Virus record (IMG/VR): IMGVR_UViG_3300009537_000182
Span: 1-23,611 of that record
Direction: 5' to 3' (one strand)
Origin: a virus
Length of the DNA: 23,611 nt
How positions within the stretch are numbered: the first letter of the stretch is position 1; each line of letters opens with the position of its first letter. The notes below the pieces were generated by a model. That model ran no database searches, was not told the origin of the DNA, and worked only from the letters and a program-made list of their open reading frames with translations. The position numbers and the translations under genes were made by a program. This document shows positions 15,209-19,062 of the stretch, piece by piece.

Positions 15209-15213
15209 ATTAG

Positions 15214-15285
15214 CACACCCCCAAAGAATCGAACTCTGTCCATCCAAGGTTTTGGAGACCCGGTGCATACCTTATGCTGAGATGC
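15214..15285 (-). tRNA. tRNA-Trp(CCA), short D-loop
   Basis: Acceptor GCATCTC/GGGGTGT has three G-U pairs. The D arm has only a five-base loop (GCAT-AAGGT-ATGC), so the anticodon CCA (loop CTCCAAA) lies three positions earlier than normal. The first anticodon-stem pair is mismatched. T-loop TTCGATT is normal. Discriminator G, as in bacterial tRNA-Trp. Confidence 0.78.
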
Positions 15286-15291
15286 ATTTTG

Positions 15292-15363
15292 AGCTCAGGG
15301 AGATGATCGAAATCTCAACTCGTGTTTACAAGACACATATTATGCCACTTTAACTACCCAAGC
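15292..15363 (-). tRNA. tRNA-Thr(TGT)
   Basis: Acceptor GCTTGGG/CCTGAGC, D stem GTTA/TAAT, anticodon loop CTTGTAA on stem TGTGT/ACACG, T-arm GAGAT-TTCGATC-ATCTC. Discriminator T, then CA. Confidence 0.92.
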
Positions 15364-15369
15364 ATTTTG

Positions 15370-15443
15370 TACTTCCAGATGGACTTGAACCACCAACCTT
15401 CACGATATAAGCGTGCTGCTCTAACCAATTGAGCTATAGAAGC
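15370..15443 (-). tRNA. tRNA-Ile(TAT)
   Basis: Acceptor GCTTCTA/TGGAAGT, D stem GCTC/GAGC, anticodon loop CTTATAT, T-loop TTCAAGT. It would read AUA directly with an unmodified-type anticodon, useful in an AT-rich genome. Encoded end A73-CA. Confidence 0.92.
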
Positions 15444-15449
15444 ATTATG

Positions 15450-15522
15450 TATCACCAGAGAGACTCGAACTCCCAACTTCTTATATGTAAAACAAGCACT
15501 CTTCCAATTGAGTTATGGTGAT
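15450..15522 (-). tRNA. tRNA-Val(TAC)
   Basis: Acceptor ATCACCA/TGGTGAT, D stem ACTC/GAGT, anticodon loop TTTACAT on stem CTTGT/ATAAG, T-loop TTCGAGT. Encoded end A73-CA. Confidence 0.92.
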
Positions 15523-15527
15523 AAGTG

Positions 15528-15605
15528 TCTGCAAGGTAGGAATCGAACCTACATTTTCAACCAATTACCTTACTCCTGTATATCAGACAGGGTGGATACT
15601 CGCAG
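15528..15605 (-). tRNA. Aberrant tRNA-like gene with Ile(GAT) anticodon arm
   Basis: Acceptor CTGCGAG/CTTGCAG and T-arm GTAGG-TTCGATT-CCTAC are normal. A perfect anticodon arm CCTGT-CTGATAT-ACAGG (anticodon GAT) follows only six bases after the acceptor-D junction, so the usual D arm is missing. About 22 bases including a D-loop-like AATTGG lie between the anticodon arm and the T-arm. Either a D-armless tRNA with a large variable region, a rearranged gene, or a decaying one. Encoded end A73-CA like its neighbours. Confidence 0.5.
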
Positions 15606-15610
15606 AATTG

Positions 15611-15686
15611 TGGACCGAGTGGGAATCGAACCCACCACATGGTGCTTGCAAAGCACTATCGCCTAAGCCTTGGAACATGCCAGCCC
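15611..15686 (-). tRNA. tRNA-Ala(TGC)
   Basis: Acceptor GGGCTGG/TCGGTCC with wobble pairs, anticodon loop TTTGCAA on GTGC/GCAC, T-arm GTGGG-TTCGATT-CCCAC. The D stem is weak. It lacks the G3-U70 in E. coli position order only in orientation: position 3 is G and 70 is T, so the alanine identity pair is present. Encoded end A73-CA. Confidence 0.88.
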
Positions 15687-15697
15687 ATTTCATTTTG

Positions 15698-15780
15698 CGG
15701 AAGAAGTAGGAATCGAACCTACACATCATTACGATGAACGGTTTAGCAAACCGTGGCAGTACCATTATGCTTACTCTTCC
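15698..15780 (-). tRNA. tRNA-Ser(GCT)
   Basis: Acceptor GGAAGAG/TTCTTCC, anticodon loop TTGCTAA on ACGGT/ACCGT, long variable arm CATC-GTAA-TGATG as expected for serine, discriminator G. Encoded end G73-CA. Confidence 0.92.
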
Positions 15781-15781
15781 T

Positions 15782-15860
15782 TGGCGGTCCTAGAGGGGAT
15801 CGAACCCTCATTTTACTAACGTGACAGGCTAGTTCCCAGGCCAATTGGGCTCATAGGACC
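15782..15860 (-). tRNA. tRNA-Asp(GTC), with encoded CCA
   Basis: Acceptor GGTCCTA/TAGGACC, anticodon loop CTGTCAC on CTAGC/GTTAG, T-arm GAGGG-TTCGATC-CCCTC, discriminator G. The only tRNA in the array whose gene encodes the full CCA end (15782-15784). Confidence 0.92.
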
Positions 15861-15997
15861 AAGTAGCTCCTGTTTATTTTAAATGTCGGAGCCTCAAACA
15901 TTCTCGAGGTAATTTTCACTAGGTAACTACCCACCCAACAATTAATCATTTCGAACTAATTAACTATTTCGTGCTAAACCGATCTTGACCGGCTCAG
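15861..15997 (-). other. Unexplained 137-base segment in the tRNA array with several hairpins
   Basis: No cloverleaf could be completed. Visible on the minus strand: CCGGT-CAAG-ATCGG right after tRNA-Tyr, a seven-pair A/T stem around GTTCGAAA (T-loop-like), then GCTCC/GGAGC and CCTC/GAGG hairpins bounded by GTAG and CTAC. It might hold a decayed tRNA or a small structured RNA; no open frame of note. Confidence 0.35.
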
Positions 15998-16070
15998 TTG
16001 GCTACACTTGACTCGAACAAGATTGAGGTTCGGTTTTACAGACCGTCCTGCCTACCCCGGGCAATAGCCA
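15998..16070 (-). tRNA. tRNA-Tyr(GTA), short variable loop
   Basis: Acceptor TGGCTAT/GTAGCCA, anticodon loop CTGTAAA on CGGT/ACCG, T-loop TTCGAGT. The variable region is only about seven bases, whereas bacterial tRNA-Tyr usually has a long variable arm. Discriminator A, then CT. Confidence 0.85.
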
Positions 16071-16076
16071 ATTTTG

Positions 16077-16147
16077 AGATCACGAGTGGAATCGAACCAC
16101 TTTTGAGTATTTTGCAGACACTCGCCTCACCATTCGGCCACGTGATC
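16077..16147 (-). tRNA. tRNA-Cys(GCA)
   Basis: Perfect acceptor GATCACG/CGTGATC, anticodon loop CTGCAAA, D-loop with AATGG, T-loop TTCGATT. Discriminator U73, the main cysteine identity base. Encoded end T73-CA. Confidence 0.93.
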
Positions 16148-16153
16148 ATTCTG

Positions 16154-16224
16154 TAGCCCATACCAGTACTGACCTGGTCTTTCTAGGTTGAAAACCTAGC
16201 GTCCTACCAATAGACGAATGGGCC
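16154..16224 (-). tRNA. tRNA-Glu(TTC), unusual T-loop
   Basis: Acceptor GGCCCAT/ATGGGCT, D arm GTC-TATTGGTAG-GAC, anticodon loop TTTTCAA on perfect CTAGG/CCTAG. The T-stem ACCAG/CTGGT is perfect but the loop reads GTCAGTA, so the normally invariant T54 and A58 are both G. Encoded end A73-CA. Confidence 0.85.
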
Positions 16225-16233
16225 AATTGAATC

Positions 16234-16320
16234 TCTGGGGAAGGCGTCATCCTGCTACATTTCGTTAACGCAACCCTTCGCTTAATGTACACTCCACGAA
16301 GTCTAGCATTCTTCCCCAGA
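16234..16320 (-). ncRNA. Structured 87-base segment closed by a perfect 10-bp helix
   Basis: TCTGGGGAAG (16311-16320) pairs perfectly with CTTCCCCAGA (16234-16243). Inside, TACATT pairs with AATGTA and TGC with GCA, with small hairpins (AGCG/CGTT) between. It lies between tRNA-Met and tRNA-Glu and has the size of a tRNA, but there is no T-loop consensus or anticodon arm. It recalls the stable non-tRNA RNAs of the T4 tRNA cluster only by position. Function unknown. Confidence 0.55.
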
Positions 16321-16337
16321 CATTCCCTAATTCATTG

Positions 16338-16412
16338 TAGCGGGAGTGAGATTCGAACTCACGTCGTTCAGCTTATGAGACTGAGCTGGATCCATCTCCA
16401 GTCCACCCCGCT
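16338..16412 (-). tRNA. tRNA-Met or Ile2 (CAT)
   Basis: Acceptor AGCGGGG/TCCCGCT, anticodon loop CTCATAA on TCAGT/GCTGA, T-arm GTGAG-TTCGAAT-CTCAC. The 1-72 pair is A-T, not the initiator mismatch, so it is an elongator Met or a lysidine-type Ile tRNA; sequence alone does not settle which. Encoded end A73-CA. Confidence 0.9.
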
Positions 16413-16464
16413 ATATATTTTCATTAACCCCACTAAATCTCCAATTATATTTCTATAATCTTGT

Positions 16465-16498
16465 AGGCGTGGATTATTGTGAGTTATCACTGACGCCT
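16465..16498 (-). other. Hairpin between tRNA genes
   Basis: AGGCGT/ACGCCT (six pairs, 16465-16470 with 16493-16498) encloses GTGA/TCAC with a four-base loop. The rest of the 16413-16515 gap is A/T-rich with no feature I can name. Confidence 0.55.
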
Positions 16499-16515
16499 CG
16501 TTAATTATTTAGAGC

Positions 16516-16651
16516 AACCCAAGCCTGGATTCAAACCAGGATCTTTCGATATTAAACCATTAATTCGTCAATCATATGGTATTTTATTAAAGGTGGCCAC
16601 CTAGAATAAAATGAATAATAAAGACTGTGTTATCATTTACACTACTCGAGC
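16516..16651 (-). ncRNA. tRNA-like gene B with about 80-base internal insertion
   Basis: The 5' end GCTCGAG pairs (four wobbles) with CTTGGGT at the 3' end; TA and a D arm GTGT-AAATGATA-ACAC follow, and a perfect T-arm CCTGG-TTTGAAT-CCAGG precedes the 3' acceptor. Between them GTCTTT pairs with AAAGAT like an extended anticodon stem. Its interior holds a 32-base interrupted palindrome (16581-16612; core AGGTGGCCACCT) and an ACCAT/ATGGT hairpin. No anticodon can be named. Discriminator T is followed by G, unlike the other tRNAs. May be an intron-bearing, decayed or repurposed tRNA. Confidence 0.4.
16581..16612. repeat. 32-base interrupted palindrome
   Basis: attttatt (16581-16588) and aataaaat (16605-16612) flank the 12-base perfect palindrome aggtggccacct (16591-16602) with a two-base mismatch on each side. 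It lies inside tRNA-like gene B. Confidence 0.85.
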
Positions 16652-16659
16652 ATATTTTG

Positions 16660-16733
16660 TGCTCCTGATTGGGGTCGAACCAATACTGTACAGATTTTAA
16701 GTCTGTTGCGTCTACCTGTTGCGCCACAGGAGC
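16660..16733 (-). tRNA. tRNA with Leu(TAA) anticodon, class I
   Basis: Perfect acceptor GCTCCTG/CAGGAGC, perfect anticodon stem ACAGA/TCTGT with loop CTTAAAA, T-loop TTCGACC, encoded end A73-CA. The variable region is only five bases, whereas bacterial tRNA-Leu has a long variable arm. Confidence 0.88.
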
Positions 16734-16774
16734 AAAATATACTATTCAATATGTCAAAGAACTACTGTATTAAG

Positions 16775-16914
16775 AGATTGAGGCAGGACTCGAACCCGCA
16801 TCCACCATTTAAGAAGTGTTTCGCTTTGCAAAGCAATTCTCCTCCAACTCTGGCGTTTTATAAGAAACGTGTACTTAGTTTCTATCATAGTGTCTACCAT
16901 TTCACCACTCAATC
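16775..16914 (-). ncRNA. tRNA-like gene A, 140 bases with large insertion
   Basis: Perfect acceptor GATTGAG/CTCAATC, D arm GTG-AAATGGTAGA-CAC as in leucine tRNAs, and T-arm GCGGG-TTCGAGT-CCTGC. Between D and T arms are about 85 bases: a hairpin GAAAC/GTTTC extended by TATGA/TTATA with loop TAAGTACAC, then a long arm closed by CGCCA/TGGTG containing GAGAA/TTCTT and TTGCTT/AAGCGA. No standard seven-base anticodon loop is found. First gene below promoter E. It may be a tRNA-Leu with an insertion or a tRNA-derived RNA. Confidence 0.5.
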
Positions 16915-16949
16915 TTATATCAATGAACTATCTTTAATTTCTATACCAT

Positions 16950-16979
16950 AAATATAATGATAATTTTTCAGACTACCAA
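16950..16979 (-). promoter_or_regulatory. Promoter of the TTTGGTAGTCT family, copy E
   Basis: TTGGTA (16974-16979), 17 bases, TATATT (16951-16956) on the minus strand, inside the tRNA array. It starts a transcript at about 16944 covering tRNA-like gene A down to tRNA-Phe. Confidence 0.8.
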
Positions 16980-17002
16980 ATATTTATTTAACTTTTTTTT
17001 TG

Positions 17003-17095
17003 TGCACCCGGTAGGATTCGAACCTACGATGGAGGACTTGGTTACCTCTCCTGATTAAAAGTCAGGTACTGTCGGCCAGCTAAGCGAACGGGTGC
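17003..17095 (-). tRNA. tRNA with Lys(TTT) anticodon and long variable arm
   Basis: Perfect acceptor GCACCCG/CGGGTGC, perfect anticodon stem CCTGA/TCAGG with the Lys-like loop CTTTTAA, T-arm GTAGG-TTCGAAT-CCTAC. The variable region is 22 bases with a GAGG/CCTC stem, a class II form never expected for lysine. Encoded end A73-CA. Confidence 0.87.
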
Positions 17096-17100
17096 ATATG

Positions 17101-17174
17101 TACACCTGGTAGGATTCGAACCTACACTTAACTGTTTAGAAGACAGTTGCCTTATCCTTTTAGGCTACAGGTGC
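17101..17174 (-). tRNA. tRNA-Arg(TCT)
   Basis: Acceptor GCACCTG/CAGGTGT, D arm GCCT..AGGC, anticodon loop CTTCTAA on ACTGT/ACAGT, T-arm GTAGG-TTCGAAT-CCTAC. Reads AGA/AGG. Encoded end A73-CA. Confidence 0.93.
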
Positions 17175-17219
17175 TCTTGCGTCTTTCTTCGTTTTCGTTT
17201 CATTTTCATTTCGTTATAG

Positions 17220-17291
17220 AGGATCAGGAGAATTTCGAAATCTCGACCTGAGAGTTAACAGCTCCCCGCTCTACCCCTGAGCTACCGATCC
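17220..17291 (-). tRNA. tRNA-Asn(GTT)
   Basis: Acceptor GGATCGG/CTGATCC, D stem GCTC/GAGC, anticodon loop CTGTTAA on GGGAG/CTCTC, T-loop TTCGAAA with one T-stem mismatch. Discriminator T, then CT. Confidence 0.9.
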
Positions 17292-17296
17292 TAGTG

Positions 17297-17380
17297 CGGA
17301 AGAATGAGGTATCGATCCCCCGTCAAATTTGACGTATCCTGGTTTTCAAGACCAGTTGCTTGGCCACAAGCAATTCTTCC
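17297..17380 (-). tRNA. tRNA-Ser(TGA)
   Basis: Perfect acceptor GGAAGAA/TTCTTCC, anticodon loop CTTGAAA on CTGGT/ACCAG, long variable arm with CGTCAA/TTGACG, discriminator G. T-loop reads ATCGATA, so T54 is A. First gene below promoter F. Encoded end G73-CA. Confidence 0.9.
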
Positions 17381-17391
17381 ATTTAATTTTT

Positions 17392-17421
17392 AAATATAAT
17401 ATATTTTTTTGACACTACCAA
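17392..17421 (-). promoter_or_regulatory. Promoter of the TTTGGTAGTCT family, copy F
   Basis: TTGGTA (17416-17421), 17 bases, TATATT (17393-17398) on the minus strand. The most divergent copy (TTTGGTAGTGT). It lies directly below a terminator and starts the Ser-Asn-Arg-Lys tRNA transcript. Confidence 0.75.
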
Positions 17422-17433
17422 ATTTTTTACAAT

Positions 17434-17462
17434 AAAAAAACCCGAACTTTGTAGGTTCGGGT
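17434..17462 (-). terminator. Intrinsic terminator between tRNA groups
   Basis: ACCCGAAC (17440-17447 on plus) pairs with GTTCGGGT (17455-17462) around a seven-base loop; on the minus strand it is followed by seven T. It ends the transcript of the Leu-Pro-His-Arg group. Confidence 0.9.
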
Positions 17463-17493
17463 GGAATTTTTATTACAATATTAATATATTACA

Positions 17494-17598
17494 TTATTCC
17501 ACCCATATCTTACTATCTGTATTAATAAACGAACAGCCAGTTTCAGCTATCCAATAATTGGATAAACTGGTCTTCGTTTGTATATATCTTTGTTTCAT
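17494..17598 (-). CDS. Possible small protein (34 aa)
   Basis: Open frame starting MKQRYIQTKT and ending SKIWVE, between tRNA-Arg and a terminator. No Shine-Dalgarno site is visible. The frame overlaps a strong RNA hairpin, so it may be coincidental. No family recognised. Confidence 0.3.
   Translation of the reverse strand: MKQRYIQTKTSLSNYWIAETGCSFINTDSKIWVE
17527..17579 (-). ncRNA. 53-base stem-loop with 20 base pairs
   Basis: Three stacked perfect stems: AAACGAA/TTCGTTT (7 pairs), CCAGTTT/AAACTGG (7 pairs) and ATCCAA/TTGGAT (6 pairs), with a small internal loop, one five-base bulge and a three-base apical loop. It sits between tRNA-Arg(ACG) and the terminator. Possible stable small RNA or processing signal; the strand follows the surrounding transcript. 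Confidence 0.55.
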
Positions 17599-17631
17599 CT
17601 TATATAATTATATACTTTTTAAATTTTATAG

Positions 17632-17705
17632 TACCTCCAGTAGGACTCGAACCCACATCTAACTGGTTCGTAGCCAGTCACATTATCCAATTATGCTACA
17701 GAGGC
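17632..17705 (-). tRNA. tRNA-Arg(ACG)
   Basis: Acceptor GCCTCTG/TGGAGGT with wobble pairs, anticodon loop CTACGAA on ACTGG/CCAGT, T-arm GTGGG-TTCGAGT-CCTAC. A34 would need conversion to inosine by host TadA to read CGN codons. Encoded end A73-CT. Confidence 0.92.
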
Positions 17706-17716
17706 ATTAATATTTG

Positions 17717-17788
17717 GGTGTAAGGATGGTATCGAACCATCTTCTCGGAGTTCACAGCCCCGCGCTTCACCTTAAAGCTTCAAACACC
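17717..17788 (-). tRNA. tRNA-His(GTG)
   Basis: Anticodon loop CTGTGAA on CGGGG/CTCCG, T-arm GATGG-TTCGATA-CCATC. The extra G-1 pairs with C73, the histidine identity feature. The acceptor stem has two adjacent T-T mismatches (5-68, 6-67). Encoded end C73-CA. Confidence 0.9.
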
Positions 17789-17793
17789 ATTTG

Positions 17794-17868
17794 TCAGAGT
17801 GGCTGGATTCGAACCAGCGAGCGCCGACTTCCAAGGTCGGTCCATATAGCCATCTGTGGAACACTCTG
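17794..17868 (-). tRNA. tRNA-Pro(TGG)
   Basis: Perfect acceptor CAGAGTG/CACTCTG, perfect anticodon stem CCGAC/GTCGG with loop CTTGGAA, T-arm GCTGG-TTCGAAT-CCAGC. Encoded end A73-CA. Confidence 0.93.
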
Positions 17869-17871
17869 TTG

Positions 17872-17944
17872 TACACCTACCAGGATTCGAACCTGGAAGT
17901 CTGGGGTCTAAATCCAGTGCGGTTACCAATTACGCCATAGGTGC
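17872..17944 (-). tRNA. tRNA with Leu(TAG) anticodon, class I
   Basis: Acceptor GCACCTA/TAGGTGT, anticodon loop TTTAGAC on CTGG/CCAG, T-arm CCAGG-TTCGAAT-CCTGG. The variable region is only four bases, again unlike bacterial tRNA-Leu. First tRNA of the array. Encoded end A73-CA. Confidence 0.88.
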
Positions 17945-17948
17945 ATAA

Positions 17949-17979
17949 AAAATCCCCTTAATTTAGTTAAGGGGATTTT
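17949..17979 (-). terminator. Strong hairpin, likely (bidirectional) terminator
   Basis: AAAATCCCCTTAA (17949-17961) pairs over 13 bases with 17967-17979 around TTTAG; the minus strand continues with T. It ends the transcript of the 88-aa gene. Because it lies five bases ahead of tRNA-Leu(TAG), the first tRNA group needs readthrough or a promoter I cannot see. The 17985-18114 stretch upstream holds nothing else I can name. Confidence 0.82.
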
Positions 17980-18114
17980 AGTTAAATGCTGCAAATATTA
18001 TTTATGCTAACATTTCAATCCCCATCCAATTAGATTGGGTCGGTGGGCTGGGAGTATGCGAAGTTTATTCATTTTAAAGGTATAGTTTTTAATACGGTTT
18101 ATATGTATATGTTT

Positions 18115-18381
18115 TTATTTGTACCAGATTGGGAATGTATCAATATCATCAAAGGGACACTCACCCATCGGCTTACCGGACATCCTTACCTCTTCTGTTT
18201 TTGTTGCGGCTTCTGCCGGCGCTTTAGCTTTTTCTAGAAGATTAGCCAATGCATCTTTTTCAGCTTGTGCTATCTGGTCTGATAAACTTACATTAGTTTT
18301 GGTCCTGTCCATAATGTGTTCACCCCTACGAACATAACTAATCATTAATCTTTCTTGGGCATCTCCTCTATACTTTTTCAT
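18115..18381 (-). CDS. Small hypothetical protein (88 aa)
   Basis: Unrecognised. It has a charged N-terminus (MKKYRGDAQERL), a probable helix with alanine and lysine repeats (IAQAEKDALANLLEKAKAPAE-like, about 36-60) and a C-terminus with FDDIDTFPIWYK. No membrane segment. Its own promoter (copy G) ends about 20 bases above the start, and the leader AAAAAGAT directly ahead of ATGAAAAA is the same as that of the hexapeptide-repeat gene. A second ATG at residue 24 is possible. Confidence 0.65.
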   Translation of the reverse strand: MKKYRGDAQERLMISYVRRGEHIMDRTKTNVSLSDQIAQAEKDALANLLEKAKAPAEAATKTEEVRMSGKPMGECPFDDIDTFPIWYK

Positions 18382-18407
18382 ATCTTTTTCTTTTTTTAAT
18401 TATACAT

Positions 18408-18437
18408 AAATATAATGAAAATATTTCAGACTACCAA
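18408..18437 (-). promoter_or_regulatory. Promoter of the TTTGGTAGTCT family, copy G
   Basis: TTGGTA (18432-18437), 17 bases, TATATT (18409-18414) on the minus strand, just below the tail module; drives the 88-aa gene. Confidence 0.8.
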
Positions 18438-18468
18438 ATTTATTTTCATAGGTATACTTTCTTAAAAT

Positions 18469-19062
18469 TTATCTATAGTATTCTAACGCATTTGGTAATA
18501 TTTGTTCTAATCCGGGAAGGGTCTTACTTAATAGGGCTACACTTTTTCGATTAGTAGGAATAACACCTGGGTGAATAACTATACCCTTATTATCAACTAC
18601 ATTATGTTTTGGGCCTGATAGCTTCCATATTAACGATCCTACCATATATAAATTTTGGTTAATTCCAACCTGCTCACTATCATAGTTCTCGAATTGTGTT
18701 TTATCTATTTCAAATAATATTGATTCATTGCGTTTCTTAAGAAAATATCGGTCAACCTGAGCATCTTTATATTGTTCTTCTGTTGGTTCTGGTTTAACTG
18801 GTATTGGTGATAAAAAATTAAGATTTCTGGCACTATTCGTATTTAATATAGAATAAACAAATACATTTCTATCCTTTAATACAGGTAACGTGCCCGAATA
18901 TAATTTAATAGATATACCAGTTTTAAATTCAGCTTCACTGTATAAATCTCCCCAAGCATACTTATGATAATATCCTTTATAACCATTACCATTACCATCA
19001 ACATATTCTCCTCCCAGAGAATATAAATTTGTTTGAATAAGATATTTTGGTACACCTCTCAT
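18469..19062 (-). CDS. Hypothetical structural protein next to the baseplate hub (197 aa)
   Basis: No family named with certainty. The N-terminal segment with LYSLGGEYVDGNGNGYKGYYHKY is a glycine/tyrosine-rich pattern that I associate with uncharacterised virion proteins of T4-like phages. The C-terminus holds NLYMVGSLIWKLSGPKH and a final LPNALEYYR. Its ATG overlaps the stop of the hub-lysozyme gene by four bases, so the two are coupled and probably act in the same structure. No catalytic motif seen. Confidence 0.75.
   Translation of the reverse strand: MRGVPKYLIQTNLYSLGGEYVDGNGNGYKGYYHKYAWGDLYSEAEFKTGISIKLYSGTLPVLKDRNVFVYSILNTNSARNLNFLSPIPVKPEPTEEQYKDAQVDRYFLKKRNESILFEIDKTQFENYDSEQVGINQNLYMVGSLIWKLSGPKHNVVDNKGIVIHPGVIPTNRKSVALLSKTLPGLEQILPNALEYYR

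Noticed and set aside
14916-15209. Upstream extension of the 115-aa gene frame
   Set aside because: It runs through tRNA-Phe, tRNA-Gly, tRNA-Gln and promoter D. The ATG at 14915 below the promoter is the sensible start.
16591-16602. The 12-base palindrome as a phage attachment or operator site
   Set aside because: It lies within an RNA-like element and forms part of a longer stem; no second copy was found.
16775-16914. Group I intron in the long tRNA-like genes
   Set aside because: The insertions are about 80-85 bases, far below the size of a group I core, and no P/Q/R/S-like elements were seen.
18007-18072. 21-residue frame between the 88-aa gene and the tRNA array
   Set aside because: No ribosome binding site, odd composition and very short; left unannotated.
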